62,500 nucleotides of DNA from Prorocentrum cordatum (GCA_963575745.1 CAUYUJ010000932.1:42501-105000); one strand, 5' to 3'; shown: positions 22,826-35,285, numbered from the stretch's first letter. A program made the numbers and translations. Notes: a model not told the origin generated them from the sequence alone.

Positions 22826-23655
22826 AGAAGTGTGTCCGACTCGAGCCTTCGATCGCCCTGCTGCCCGCCCCGTCGCCCCAGCGGTCGCCCGGCCACCCCG
22901 AGGGCGGGGCCAGGAACATCCAGATCTGCCCCTCCTTCGCCTTCTCTTTCTCTCTATCCATCTCCTTTCGCTTCTCCGCCCCCGCCTCCTCCTCCTGTTA
23001 CTCCTCCTCCTCCTCTTCCTCCTTCCTGCTCCCTCCTTCCTCCTCCCTTCTCCTCCCTCCTCCTCTTCCCTCCTCCTCCTCCTCCTCCCTCCTTCTCCTC
23101 CTCCTCTTCCTCCTCTGCCCTCCTCTGTTTCCAGCACGCGAAATGGCCCGACTCTGACCCCATCCCTGTTCCCGAGCCTCCCGTCAGGCTTAGGCAAGGA
23201 CCTGATCTTCGTTGGAACTGCCTTAGGAGGAGGGGAGGGTGGTTGTATTGTGATTAATGTGGTAGGAATAAGCACACTCGTAAAGGGGTCCCCAGTCAGC
23301 CTTGTGGGGGACCCCCTCTTGGAGTGCGTGCTGCTCAACCAACAGACGACTTGTGTATCACACGCGGCCTCGCGTGGTGCTCCTTGTGTGCGGTCAGATG
23401 CGAGTCCCGAGTGCATGATATAGCCAAGTAGTATGTTGGAAGGCCCCCCAGGATGCTCCAGGTATTATCAGTGCGAGGGTCGGTACCGGCGGGACGCGCT
23501 GGGTGCGGGGCGCGAGTCACGGTTGGACAAAAAGAGGGCGGCCGCGGAGGTGGAAGGAGGAGGGAGGAGGAAGGAGGAAGGAGGAAGGGGAAGTCTGGCG
23601 CTGACAAACGTTCCGAGGCTCATCGCAGGGTGCGCGGTCGGCGCTCTCCCTGGCC
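22826..23655. other. GC-rich unique and CTC-rich sequence, no gene assigned
   Basis: Positions 22,930-23,130 are CTC/CCT-rich. Positions 23,130-23,540 are ordinary, and 23,545-23,600 are GGA-rich. The open frames carry no family signature. Confidence 0.45.
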
Positions 23656-23659
23656 GCCT

Positions 23660-23716
23660 CCCTCTGCAGCACGACGACGACGACGCTGACGACGACGACG
23701 ACGGCGGCGACGACGA

Positions 23717-23795
<79 letters not shown>

Positions 23796-23800
23796 CCGTG
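23660..23800 (+). repeat. (GAC)n array
   Basis: GAC with GGC interruptions. Confidence 0.93.
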
Positions 23801-24345
23801 CGAGTGCCGGGGCGTCGATCCCCGCCGAGCGGCCGGTCGCCGAGGGGGCGCGCCGCCCGGGGCGCCTCGCCCGCGCCGCCGCGCGCGCACCACCCGGGCT
23901 CCCTCCGTCTCCCCCCCGGCGGGGCGCCAGCTCCACTGCAGCACGATGAAGCGAGCGCTCCTGCCGTGGCTGCTCGGCGCCTGGCCGGCGCCGGGCGCGC
24001 GCGGCGGCAGCCTCGGCGAGGGCCTCACCGACCTCGTGGTGAGGCCGCTCCGCGGGGGAGGAGGTCGGCGGACTCCCGGGTGAGGCCGGCGGACCGCGCC
24101 GCAGTGCCGCATCGGCGATGCATCGGCGATTCGACTCGACGTGGAGCCTCTTTGTCTCAACGCTGGTGTCGCCGACGCATCGCCAGCGTCGCCGTTGCAT
24201 TGCCGATGCTTCGCCGATGCATCGGCGATGCGGCGCCATCCTTCGACCCCGATTGCTCGGGCCCCATGTGGGAGGTCTCCAGCGGAGGGGAGGGGAGGAC
24301 GGCGAGAGTGGGGCGTGGAGGGCGAGGGCCTCATCGGGAAGGGTG
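23801..24345. other. Very GC-rich stretch with ATCGGCGATGC inverted and direct repeats
   Basis: Around 24,105-24,240 the words ATCGGCGATGCATCGGCGAT and TCGCCGATGCATCGGCGATG occur in direct and inverted arrangement and could fold. No gene is recognised. Confidence 0.5.
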
Positions 24346-24598
24346 TGCACGACGACGACGGGAAGGAGTCTGGAGTGGAGGAGGAGGAGGAGGAGGGGGA
24401 GGAAGAGGACGCGGAGGACGGATGATGATGAGGAGGAGGAGGAGGAGAAGGAGAAGGAGGAGGGAGGAGGAGGAGGAGGAGGAGGAGGAGGAGGAGGAGG
24501 AGGAGAGAGGAGGAGAGGAGGAGGAGGAGGAGGGTAATTAGGGGGAGGAGGAGGAACGCGGAAACGGAAGGAGGGACGAGGGCAAATGGGCGGAGGAG
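24346..24598 (+). repeat. GGA array (degenerate)
   Basis: GGA, GATGATGAGGAGG and GGGGGAGGA units. Confidence 0.9.
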
Positions 24599-25385
24599 GA
24601 GGACCAGTGTAAACCCAAGAATCATCAACGATGTTGGAATAATCGCTCCCTCCAAGCTCCCTCTTCATAGGCCCCTACGACGGTTAATTTCCATTGAGGG
24701 AACTGCCTTGTTCGAAGACAACCGTTTGAAGACCCTGAAACATGCCAAAGCATTGTTCTCGGGATTCCAACGCCAAGGATGAACTTGACTTCTGCGTCTT
24801 GACGATCCTGAATTGTACCAGAACGCCATTCTTTGGACTTCAACGCAGTGAACCAACATAACTGTTGCACCCGCATAATCTGTTTTTTTGTTGAAAACAC
24901 CATTTTTGGTACGTTGATGATTGGAATCCGTGAGTCTTTTGCATTTTTTGAAAGAATGTGCGACGGGCTGAGGCTAGAGCCACATTTTGAAAAGGAGCCG
25001 CCCTCAATCCGTGAAACACTTGCAAACATTTCAAACGAATGTGCGCCGGGCTCAGGCGAGAGCCACATTTTGAAGAGGAACCGCCCTCAATCCGTGAAGC
25101 TCTTGCAATTTTTTGAAGCGAATGTGCGCCGCGCGAATGCGAGAGCCACATTTTGAAGACGACCCGCCCTCAATTCGCGAAACTCTCTACAACATTTAAA
25201 ACGAATGTGTGCCGCGCTGAGGCGAGAGCCACATTTTGAATACCACCCGCCCTCCATCTGTGAAGCTGTTGCCAATTTTGAGCTCCAGGGTCATAAATGG
25301 TGAGAAAGTCTCAGGCGAAACGCCCAGACCGCCCTAGAAAAGCTGGCCTCGGGGGCGACAGGGAGAAGTTATTCATAAGGAAATT
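24599..25385 (+). repeat. Composite repeat A, copy 3 with exact 83-bp subrepeats
   Basis: It starts GACCAGTGTAAACCCAAGAA. GAATGTGCG-type landmarks lie at 24,954, 25,037, 25,120 and 25,203, an exact 83-bp period over four units. Each contains GAGAGCCACATTTTGAA and CCGCCCTCAATCCGTGAA. It ends near GGGAGAAGTTATTCATAAGG. Confidence 0.9.
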
Positions 25386-25389
25386 GAAT

Positions 25390-25510
25390 CGAGAAGGAGG
25401 AGGAGGAGGAGGAAAAGGATGAGAAGGATGAGGAGGAGAAGGAGGAGGAGGAGGACGAGGAGGAGGAGGAGGAGTAGGAGGAGGAGGAGGAGGAGGAGGA
25501 GGAGGAGAAC
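25390..25510 (+). repeat. (GGA)n array
   Basis: GGA/GGATGA units. Confidence 0.9.
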
Positions 25511-25690
25511 GAGAGAACCACGACACAGCTTTCACCACCCTGTGCGGCCGTTTTCGTCCGAGAGTTCACCCGGTCAGGCGTGTACCCGAAACCTGCTGCT
25601 AGCTTAGAGGATAATGAGGGAGCGGCGGAGGAACCAGAGGAACGGCATGCTGGGTCTCGGGAGCGCATTGAGGAGCATGTGAAGGCACAT
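25511..25690. other. Short unique linker
   Basis: No gene recognised. Confidence 0.4.
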
Positions 25691-25699
25691 AGTGTTGTT

Positions 25700-25821
25700 A
25701 CGGATGTGGTTGTCGTTGTCGTTATCGTTGTCGTTGTCGTTGTCGTCGTCGTCGTCGTTGTTGTTGTTGTTGCTGTTGCTGTCGCTGTTGCTGTTGCTGT
25801 TGCTCATGCTGATGCTGATGC

Positions 25822-25893
<72 letters not shown>

Positions 25894-25953
25894 GGTTGGT
25901 GTTGTGGTTGTTGTTGTGGTTGTTGTTGTTGTTGTTGCTGTTGATGTTGTTGA

Positions 25954-26031
<78 letters not shown>

Positions 26032-26035
26032 CGTT
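25700..26035 (+). repeat. (TTG)n array with GTC, CTG and ATG variants
   Basis: About 330 bp. On the minus strand one frame gives a long Gln run and another a Thr run. No surrounding domain supports a gene. Confidence 0.95.
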
Positions 26036-26039
26036 GAAC

Positions 26040-26440
26040 TCTCACCTCTGAAGAATAATTCTTGTTGATCCCCCCACTGGTGCATTTTGTTTTTCTCAAT
26101 CAAAGTGTGTCCCTCGAGGCTCGCACCCTGTTTTTGACCGGGAAAGTCTTGATGCTCAAGCGCGGCCCCTGGCTCTCCGGACTACAACAACGGCTCCCGC
26201 CTGAGACTTCTTCCAAATGTTCAGGACCCCCCCTCCCGTGTGAGACTTCCTCCCAATTTACTCAGGAACGGCGCTCCCGATTCAGATTTCCTTGCAATTT
26301 AGTCCGGGCCAAACTGCGTTGTTGCTCCCCTGGACTACAACAACAACAACAACGGCTCCCGCACCCCCGCTCCCGCCTGAGATTTCCTCCCAATTTACTC
26401 AGGATCGGCGCTTCCGCCGGTGATTTCCTCGAAATTTAGT
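26040..26440 (+). repeat. Repeat F, copy 1
   Basis: It starts CTCTGAAGAATAATTCTTGTT (first bases only), then TGGTGCATTTTGTTTTTCTC and ATCAAAGTGTG. It continues into about 50-bp subunits of CTCCCGCCTGAGACTTCTTC and AATTTACTCAGGA. Copy 2 begins at 27,381. Confidence 0.8.
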
Positions 26441-27126
26441 CAGGATCCCACCTCCCATGTTTCCTTGAGCGTTGCCTCCCACTTCACGCTGCGCAGCATC
26501 GCCAGTGCCTTCTGCTGCGGCTTGCCCTTCTCGCACACGCAGATCCCGTCGCTGTGGTAATGGTGCTCGCGTTACTGTATATAGCTCATCTAATTCCCGC
26601 ACGTTTGAATTCCAGCGCTGTGATTCATGAAATCGGGCTCCCACTTCAGCTCCCGCGGGGCCGGTGGGCAACAACATTGTCCACTGCTATAGGTTGTTAT
26701 CCTGCACGCGGTGACCACCGCGTTATAGCTAATGTAGTGGGGTCCCAGTGTCGATTGCCGCATCCCACATACAAGTGCCAGAGCTCGTTGCCTCTGATTG
26801 CTATTTCGCCTCCCACTTTTCGCTGAGCAGCGCCAAAGCCAGCTACCAGTATGCGGTTTCCCCGCTCGCCGTGAATGCCGCATGTCGTGCCGCATGCCGT
26901 GAATGCCGCATGTCGGCCCCTGCTGGTTCCTTTCGCCCACCCTGGCCCTGCAGCGCTCTAGGAGATGGCATCGGGCACCACGTTCGAGTCCAACACCTCG
27001 CCGAGCAGCACCAGAGGTGTTACATGGCGCTGTTGATGGCGCGACCCATGGCGAAGCCTTTGTTAACCTGTGTTGGAGTGGCTGGCGCAAGCCATGGCGC
27101 ACGCTGAATCGCAACTCGCGGCGCAA
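26440..27126 (-). pseudogene. Pentatricopeptide-repeat (PPR) protein pseudogene
   Basis: On the minus strand several frames hold PPR-like pieces in the expected order. They include VVPDAIS then a stop then SAA (about 26,960), QRALAL (about 26,800), LALALLSEKWEAK (about 26,830), ISYNAVVTAC (about 26,700), LKWEPD (about 26,640) and CEKG followed by ALAMLRSVKWEA (about 26,500). Spacing is about 100 bp, as expected for 35-residue repeats. PPR proteins bind organellar RNA, and dinoflagellates carry very many copies with the ISYNA wording. Stops and frame changes between every piece indicate a decayed copy. No intact start, targeting peptide or neighbouring gene is visible. Confidence 0.65.
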
Positions 27127-27380
27127 ATCATCGTCGTCCCTCCATCTTGTCCCTCTAATCCCTCCCTTCCTCCGATCCCTTCGTCCTCTCTTTTTGTCTG
27201 TTCTCTGTCGTTTCTCTGTTTAGTGCTTCTTCAGTTTCACGTGGCCAGGAAGGGATACCCCCCCAAAGGGGGTACGATTGAATACGAAACGGGCGGATAT
27301 CCAGGGTTTGGGATATGCATAGTGAATGGCGCGCGGGCTGGTAGGAACGAGCAGTCTTGGAATGCTTGTGGTTGAAATCG
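27127..27380. other. Unique linker, partly CT-rich
   Basis: No gene recognised. Confidence 0.4.
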
Positions 27381-27713
27381 CATTTCTGAAGAGTAATTCT
27401 TGTTGACCCCCCCACCGGTGGATTTTGTTTTTTCTCAATCAAAGTGTGCCACTCGACGCTCGCACCCGGTTTTTTGGCAGGGAAAGTATTGATGCTCAAA
27501 GTGGGCCCCTGGCCCCCCGGATTGCGACAACAACGGCTCCCGCCTGAGACTTCTTCCAAACTTACTCAGGACCCCCCATTCCCGTCTAAGACTTCCTCCC
27601 AATTTACTCTGGAACGACGCTCCCGCTTGAGATTTCCTCACAACTTACTTTGGGTCAAACTGCTTTGTTGCCCCCCCCGACTACAACAACAACGTCTCCC
27701 GCCTGAGAGTTCT

Positions 27714-27755
<42 letters not shown>

Positions 27756-27990
27756 TTCGTATTATTATTATATATATATATTTGGAAGAATCGCGCCCTC
27801 GCTTTGGATTTCCTGGCAATTTACCGCGGAACCGCGGCTCCCGCTTGATACTTCCGGACAATGTGTTATAGAATCGCGTTCTCGCTTGGGACTTCTTCGC
27901 AATGAACCACCGAACCGCTTCGCTTGATATTTCCTCACAATTTATCCAAATGCCGGTCTTCGACGCTCAGGAATCGCGCCCCCGCTGCAT
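27381..27990 (+). repeat. Repeat F, copy 2
   Basis: Same start and subunits as copy 1, about 1.3 kb downstream. An ATT/TTA microsatellite interrupts it at about 27,714-27,782. The CTCCCGCTTGAGATTTCCTC-type subunits continue to about 27,990. Confidence 0.8.
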
Positions 27991-28084
27991 ATTGCCTCGT
28001 GGTTCAAGCAGGACTCACGCTTCAACGACCCACCCGCTCGACCCGCCCCGCCCGTCGGGGCCTGCCCGCCCGACCATCCCGTTA

Positions 28085-28670
28085 ATGACTGCAATCGCCG
28101 CTCCTTGCCCTTTGGGGCGTCACTCCGCTGGACCCCCCATCGGCCCTCAAGCAAGGGGCGACAGCTTCGCAGGTCGCAGCCCCCCCCGCCCCCCAGGGAT
28201 GGCGAGATCGAATCAGAATGTGATTGTAGGGCGCCACCCCGCTGGACCCCCCCCCCCCCCGGTAGCCCTCACAAGTGGCGACAGGTTCGCAGATCGCAGC
28301 CCCCCCCCCCAAAGGACTGCGAGGTCTAGTGCGCACCCCTGCGTGGGGCGTGGTTCCGCTGGACTGAACCCCCCACCAGCCCTCAGAAGTGGCGACACAT
28401 TCGCAGATCGGAGCCCATCCCCAAGGATGGCGAGGTCTAATCTGGATCTGCGTAGGGCGTCACTCCGCTGGATCCCCAGCACCCTCTAAAAGTGGCGACA
28501 TCGTGGCAGATCGCAGTCCCCCAGGGATGGCGAGATCTAGTCAGAATTTTCGTGGGGCGGCATTCCGCTGGACCCTCTAGCAGCCTTCAAACGTGGCGAC
28601 GTCATGGCAGATCGCAGCCCCCCAGTGATAGCGAGGTCTTATGTGGATCTGCGTAGGGCGTCACTCCCTC
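28085..28670 (+). repeat. Tandem repeat, period about 100-116 bp, six copies
   Basis: GGGCGTCACTCCGCTGGACC-like landmarks lie at about 28,114, 28,230, 28,345, 28,455, 28,554 and 28,655. Each unit also carries AGTGGCGACA and AGATCGCAGCCCCCC followed by GATGGCGAG. The last unit is truncated after CACTCC. Confidence 0.85.
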
Positions 28671-29350
28671 CCCCTCCCTGCTCTCTGCTCCTTGCTCTCT
28701 GCTTCTCCCCCCCCGTCCTCCCTCCTCCCTCCTCCGTGCCACCTGCTCCTTCCGTTTTGTTTTGTTTTGTTGGTTTGTTGTTTTTTCTTCTGTTCCCTCC
28801 TCCCTCCGTCTTCGGATCCTTGCTTCGGCGACCCAAGCTGGGATCTCTCCTGGGTATGAGTTCATTTGCTGCAATTGCGCGAGGATGCTTGGCTGCATCC
28901 TTGCACTACGGTAGACGGGTTCTCAAACGGGCCTGGCCATGTCTTTGACACCACATGGCATGCCTCCTCACAGCGCCGACTGCAACCAGAACGCCTCCCT
29001 TCTCGCTTCGTCCCCTGCAACCAAATGGTCTCCCACTTTACTTCTTCCCCTCTCCCTCCGTCCTGTTCCTTCTTCTTCCCTCCTCCTCCTCAACCTTTTT
29101 CCCTCCCTCCTCACTCCCTCCCCTCCCTCCTTCTTCCTTATGTTCCCTTTCCCTCCCTCCTGCCCCCTCCCTCTCTGCATGTTTTCTGTCCGCTCTCCTC
29201 GCCGTCAGGGGACGCGCGCACGAGCAGGCGCTCGAACAGACTTGGACGCAGCAGCTTGACCTGGATGAGAAGACGGTGGGACTCCGCGGCAGGGAGGAGG
29301 GGATGGAGGGAGATCAAACTGAATGTTGGAAGACGTAGGAGTGAGGAGGG
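28671..29350. other. CT-rich and unique sequence, no gene seen
   Basis: CT-rich patches at 28,670-28,745 and 29,040-29,180. The rest is ordinary sequence. Confidence 0.45.
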
Positions 29351-29429
29351 GGAGGAGGAAGATCAGGAGAAGGATGAGGATGACGAGAAGGAAATGAGGA
29401 TGAAGACGACAGAGGTATGAGTGCGATGA

Positions 29430-30196
29430 AGGAGGAGAAGGAATGATGGGGAGCAGGACGATTATGAGTCTGATTCTGACGATGAGGAGGAGAAGGATGA
29501 TGCTGCTGCTGCTGATGATGATGATGCTCATGACGATGAGGAGGACGATGAGGAGGAGGAAGATAACGATGAATCTATTGATGACTATGATGATGATACT
29601 GTTGCTGCTGGTGGTGATGATGATGGTAATGGTGATCGTGATGATGACGATGACGATGACGATGCCGATGACGACGATGACGATGACGAGGATGATGCTG
29701 ATGATGATGTTGATGCTGATGATTGTGATGATGCTGATGATGACGATGATGCTGATGATGATGCGTATGTTGATGATGCTGCTGCTGATGATGATGCGTA
29801 TGATGTTTATGATGACACTTCTGTTGATGATGATGGTTATGATGCTGATGCAGATGCGGATGCTGCTGCTGATGATGAGCTGCTGTTGATGAGAATGATG
29901 CTGATGCTGATGACGACGACGATGCTGATGCTGATGCTGCAGATGATGATGACGAGGATGATGATGATGCTGATGCTGATGATGCTGATGATGCTGATCA
30001 TGCTGATGATGTTGCTGCTGCTGATGATGATGGTGATGATGATGTTGCTGATGACGATGTTGATGTTGATGACGTTGTTGATGTTAATGTTGCTGTTGAT
30101 GTTGAGGATGATGGTGGTGGTGGTGATGATGGTTGTGGTGATGATGATGCTGACGATGATGATGATGATTATTATCATGATGATGACGATGATGAC

Positions 30197-30231
<35 letters not shown>

Positions 30232-30240
30232 CGATGATGT
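29430..30240 (+). repeat. GAT/GCT trinucleotide array
   Basis: GATGATGCTGATG units for about 800 bp with GAC, GTT and GGT variants. The frames are Met/Leu-, Asp- or His/Ile-rich and carry no domain. Confidence 0.95.
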
Positions 30241-30370
30241 GAGGAGGAGGCAGAGGAGGAGGAGGGGAAGGGCAGTGTGGAGGGGGAAGGACGAGAGACG
30301 GGGAGGGGCAGTGTGGAGAGGGGTAACAAGGGGGAGACGAAGAGGAAGAGACGAGGAGACGTGGACGTGG
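30241..30370 (+). repeat. GA-rich purine stretch
   Basis: GGAGGAGGCAGAGG and GGGGCAGTGTGGAG units, the latter present twice (30,270 and 30,305). Confidence 0.7.
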
Positions 30371-31230
30371 GACCTCAATTCGGATGCGAAGACGGTCGGG
30401 TCTTTCGGGCTGCTTCCAGCGGTCGGTCGGCCCGGTTCGGGGTGTTCGCTTCATCCTTGCTGCAATTTCTCCAGCACCATGTTCTGTAATGTTCAAGATC
30501 TTCTTCCTCATGGCCTTCGTCCTCTACGTGGGCTCCACGTGGATGCATCTCTTCGGCACGCCCGTGAATACCTTCATGTTCTGACATGCTCTCCCTTCCC
30601 GTTCCTCCTCTCCTGTCTGCCCCCGCTCCCTCGTGCCTCAATTCGCTTCTGGATCGCCCCTCTCAACGCTGACTGGCATCCGCACAGGCATCGTGCCCCC
30701 TTGTGCTCGCGGACCCAAACAGTTTTGCAATGTTTGGTTGGTTTTGTTTTGTTTTTGTTTTGTGTTGTGTTGTTCCGAGATGGGGGGATCCACCGCTGCT
30801 AGTTCAATCACCATGGTGGAGCGTCTCACGGCACTCGTAGCGTATGAGGTCAACTGCTACCTGCCTCCGCCTTGTCGACGCTCCCGTTCCAGCTGCCAGT
30901 TCGGGGGTACCTGTGGCCTTCTTCTCAACCGGTTCCCCATCGGACCAGGAACACAGTCTAGCTCCGCAGCGGTTGCGCTGATGGACTTCGCCAGCTCTAG
31001 CTGTGGGCTGCCACCGGCCCTGCTGACCTCGACCCCTTCCCCGCCGCGCTCACGTGGCGATCGTGCCCTGCGCCAGCAGCGCTGGTGGTCTACAGAGGTG
31101 GCACAAGAGTTGGTGTTGCGGGCGCGTGATCGCTCGGGTGCTTCGCCATCGTCAGGCCGCGCGCTCCATCTCCTCCCGCGCGATCCGTCCTAGTGTTATT
31201 TTTTCAGGGTCAGGCAGGCCAAGGCGCGCT
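30371..31230. other. Unique sequence with one short hydrophobic open frame
   Basis: Mostly complex sequence. A short plus-strand frame ending at 30,584 reads VMFKIFFLMAFVLYVGSTWM followed by HLFGTPVN. It would suit a membrane helix and might be an exon remnant. No family is recognised, and nothing else in the stretch supports a gene. Confidence 0.2.
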
Positions 31231-31440
31231 GATCGTGTTCTTGCCCCTCCCTCCGTCGCCTTCAAGAGTCCACCCTTCCCCTCCGCTGACCCCCTCGCCC
31301 CCCACCCCCTCTCCCTCTCTCTCTCTTCCCCTGCTTTCCCCTTGCCTGTTCTCTCGCTCCTCCTCTCGCCCCCCAGCGCCTCCCCTTGTCGCCCCCTCCA
31401 CCCCGTTTTCCTGTCCCCCCCTCCCCCCACCTCTTTAGAT
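31231..31440 (+). repeat. CT-rich tract
   Basis: CCCTCTCCCTCTCTCTCTCT-type sequence. Confidence 0.7.
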
Positions 31441-31459
31441 CTCTTGCCGGGTGCCCAGC

Positions 31460-31835
31460 TGGAGGAGGAGGAGGAGGAGGAGGGCGGAGGAGGAGGAGGA
31501 GGAGAAGGAGGAGGAAGAGGAGGAGGAGGAGGAGGAGGAGGAGAGAGGAGGAGGAGGAGGAGGAGGAGGAGATGAGGAGGAGGAGGAGGAGGAGATGAGG
31601 GACCGGGAGGGAGGCGTCCCAGAAGAGCCCGGTGCAGCGGGTCGTGGCCTTGCTGAAGGAGATGAAGGCTGCGGCCCCTTCTGGAGTGCCTTCGGCACGA
31701 GGAGGACGGAAGGAGGAGAAGGAGCAGGGGGATTGACGGGACAGGATGAGGAATGGGAAAGGGGGAGGAGGAGGAGGAGGAGGAGGAGGAGGAGGAGGAG
31801 GAGGAGGAGGAGGAGGAGGAGAGCGAGCATATGGG
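31460..31835 (+). repeat. Two (GGA)n arrays around a short unique insert
   Basis: GGA at 31,460-31,595 and 31,757-31,820, with ordinary sequence between. Confidence 0.9.
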
Positions 31836-32218
31836 AAGACGCGCCGAGTTCGGGTTCTGGGATTGAAAGGGGCGAGTGGAAACGGAGAGCAGCACAATCT
31901 GTCACAAAACGTAGACGACGCCAACGCCTGAGAGAGAGAGAGAGAGAGTTAGCGTAGTCGTGCGAGGGGGATGCGACGTCGCCAGCGCAGCTCTCTGGGC
32001 CCGACTCAGCCACGAGAAGCAACAAGTGTAAAGCAAACAAGTTCACAATGATATGTAGATAAGGCCGAACCACCGCACAGCATCATCCGTCACCCCGAGC
32101 ATTCGGGGGACAGGAACGAGGGCTCTACCTCTGGGGCCTCTCGGGTGGTCCCCAGATGTGAGATTGTCCCTGCGCCACTTCCGCTGGGGGTTGTCGACCA
32201 ACGTGTCAGGACCGCCAG
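31836..32218. other. Unique linker
   Basis: A short GA run at 31,930-31,948. No gene recognised. Confidence 0.4.
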
Positions 32219-32222
32219 GGAC

Positions 32223-32316
<94 letters not shown>

Positions 32317-32318
32317 CT

Positions 32319-32387
<69 letters not shown>

Positions 32388-32545
32388 GAGGAGGAGGATG
32401 AGGAGGAGAAGGACGAGAAGGAGGAGGAGGAGGAGGAGGATAGAGAGGAGAAGGAGCAGATGAAGGAGGTATAGGTGGAGGAGGAGGAGGAGGAGGAAGA
32501 GGAGGAGGAGCAGGAGGAGGAGGAGGAAGGGGGGAGAGGTGGAAG
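32219..32545 (+). repeat. (GAT)n then (GGA)n array
   Basis: Perfect GAT runs with GGT and GCT interruptions to about 32,395, then GGA/GAAGGA. Confidence 0.95.
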
Positions 32546-33590
32546 AAGCCGGTCCCCACGAGCGGAGTGCGCACCACACAGAGCACAGCCGACGTGGCCA
32601 CTGGACATGTGCGGGCGGCGTCCTCGGGCGCTCCCCGTGGGAAGGGGACCCGGCGGGGGGCCGCGGGGCCCCGGGAGGGACGGCGTGGTGCCCACTTCCC
32701 TGATCGAGGCAATTCCTCTGGGCATCGCTTCTGGATGGGCTGGTGGGGTTACTTTTTTTGGGGGCCGCGGCCGCGGGCGAGAGCGCAAGCGGCGAGTCGT
32801 AAGCCCGGGGCGCGGGCCTACTAATTGACAACAGGAGCAACCTAGAGCCGCGCACCTAAACTGCCTAAGCTGCCCAAGCGGCGCCTCAAGTGAGCTGCAA
32901 GCCTGGTGGGGTTACTCGAAGCGTCTAGAACTCATCCTGAAATTGCGCTTGGCGCCGCTCCGCACGCCCCCGCCTGGTGCAGGAATGGGTGCAAGTGCGC
33001 GCGCCGTCCTAGGTCTGCCAGGCCCTGGGCGGGGAGGAGGCGCGTGTGCGCCGAGCCGTGCAGTGTGCAGCCGTGCCGCCCGCGCACCCCCTGCCCCGAG
33101 CCTTGGGGGGTGTCCCAGGACCTGGTGGGAAGAGAGCCCCCGCGGCGGGCTCGAAGGCCGAGGAGGGCCGAGCCGCCCGCGGGAGAGTGTCTGCTGCAGG
33201 CCACCGCCCCGGGGCCCCGCCCCCCCCTCGGTGCCCTCGGGGGAGGCCTCTCTTCTGGCCTCCCCCTCGCCCCAGCGATGCGAGCCAGGGCTCGGGTCAG
33301 GCCGCGACCGACGAGCCGACGGCCCGGAGGCTCCGCTCCTCCCAGCTCGTCCTCGGTCGAGCTTCCTCGCCTGCCCCTCTTCGCCCCCAGGGCGGTCTCG
33401 CCGCGCCGTCCCCTGGAGAGGGCTCGCTCGAGAGGCGCGTCCGAGAGTGTCGCTCGCTCCCGTCCCGGAGCTTCCTCCTGGGCCCTCGGAGGCCCCTCGG
33501 AGTGCCCGTGGAGACGGGCTCGAAGAAGCGCCAACGGTTGGCCCCCCCCTCGCGGCAGGTGGCACACAGAGGAAGGGTCCCCCAGTAGAG
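32546..33590. other. Very GC-rich unique sequence, no gene assigned
   Basis: Several long frames exist on both strands because stop codons are rare at this GC content. None shows a family motif. Confidence 0.4.
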
Positions 33591-33825
33591 GCCTCTTGGA
33601 GCGTCTTGGGGGCCTCTTGGCGGTCCCGGGCGCCTCTTAGAGCGTCTTGGGTGCCTTGGAGCGCTTCTTGGGGCCTCTTGGGGGTCTCTTGGGAGCCTCT
33701 TGGAGGCCTCTTGGGCGCCTGTTGGGGCCTCCGGGGGCCTCCTGGGCGCCTCTTGGGGCCCTCTTGAAGCGCTCTTGGGAGCCTGGGAGCGCTCTTGGGG
33801 CCATCTAGGAGGACATCGATCAAAC
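33591..33825 (+). repeat. Family B array, short copy
   Basis: CTTGGGGGCCTCTTGG minisatellite. The 3' end (GGAGGACATCGATCAAACAA) resembles GGAGGAGATCGATCAAAGAA of the 10.06-kb array. Confidence 0.85.
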
Positions 33826-33834
33826 AAGAAGCGA

Positions 33835-34185
33835 GCATTCATTAGCGTTGCCCCTCGGGAGCTCGGGGAGCGTCCCGATCCGTCGGTGAAGACGGTCCCC
33901 ATGACCATGAGGCCGCTCTCCCACTTATCGTAGTGCCACTGCTCGATCATGACGGGCGGCGGGACCTGAGGCAGACGAGCCCTCGGCATGTGAGCGCGTG
34001 TGTAGAGGAGGTCGTTGACTGTAGACTCCTTGGCCCGATCAATGATGTCGGCGTCGACGGCCTCGGCGCACATGCTGCACGAGTGTGGGCAGTGCCAGAA
34101 ACGATGGTGTAGTGTGCCGTCCCAGCCTTCACCGCATATCTGGCAGTCCATGTCGGAGAACTGATGCTTGGCCAAGCGCTGCTAA
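33835..34185 (-). pseudogene. LINE-type zinc-binding plus RNase H N-terminus, fragment
   Basis: The frame beginning at 34,175 reads CQICGEGWDGTLHHRFWHC, a Cys/His cluster of the kind found before the RNase H domain of some non-LTR retrotransposons. About 60 residues later comes VMGTVFTDGSG, the first catalytic-Asp motif of RNase H. The protein then runs straight into the family B array (33,825 downward), so the rest of RNase H (the second Asp, the Glu and the last Asp) is absent. No reverse transcriptase is found upstream on this strand. This is a truncated relic, perhaps of a LINE different from the one at 54-60 kb, which shows no such motif. Confidence 0.6.
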
Positions 34186-34319
34186 GACGACTGGCCTCCA
34201 ATGATGGTGGACCGAAGGGCACCCGCTGCACGCACTCCCAGACGCCACAACCGCGCTGTCGGCGGCGCATTCGGCATCATGCGCAGCATCCAAATCGGCG
34301 CGTACGTAGTGAGGGGATG

Positions 34320-35285
<966 letters not shown>

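Noticed and set aside
24930-25280. Regular 83-bp repeats considered as a CRISPR array
   Set aside because: The whole unit is repeated with no unique spacers, and neighbours are eukaryotic-type repeats.
26040-26100. Poly-Gln protein on the minus strand over the TTG array
   Set aside because: There is no non-repetitive coding sequence attached and the array is open in all frames.
31990-32050. ACAAGTGTAAAGCAAACAAG as a fifth start of composite repeat A
   Set aside because: Similarity is limited to about 20 bases and none of the downstream modules follow.
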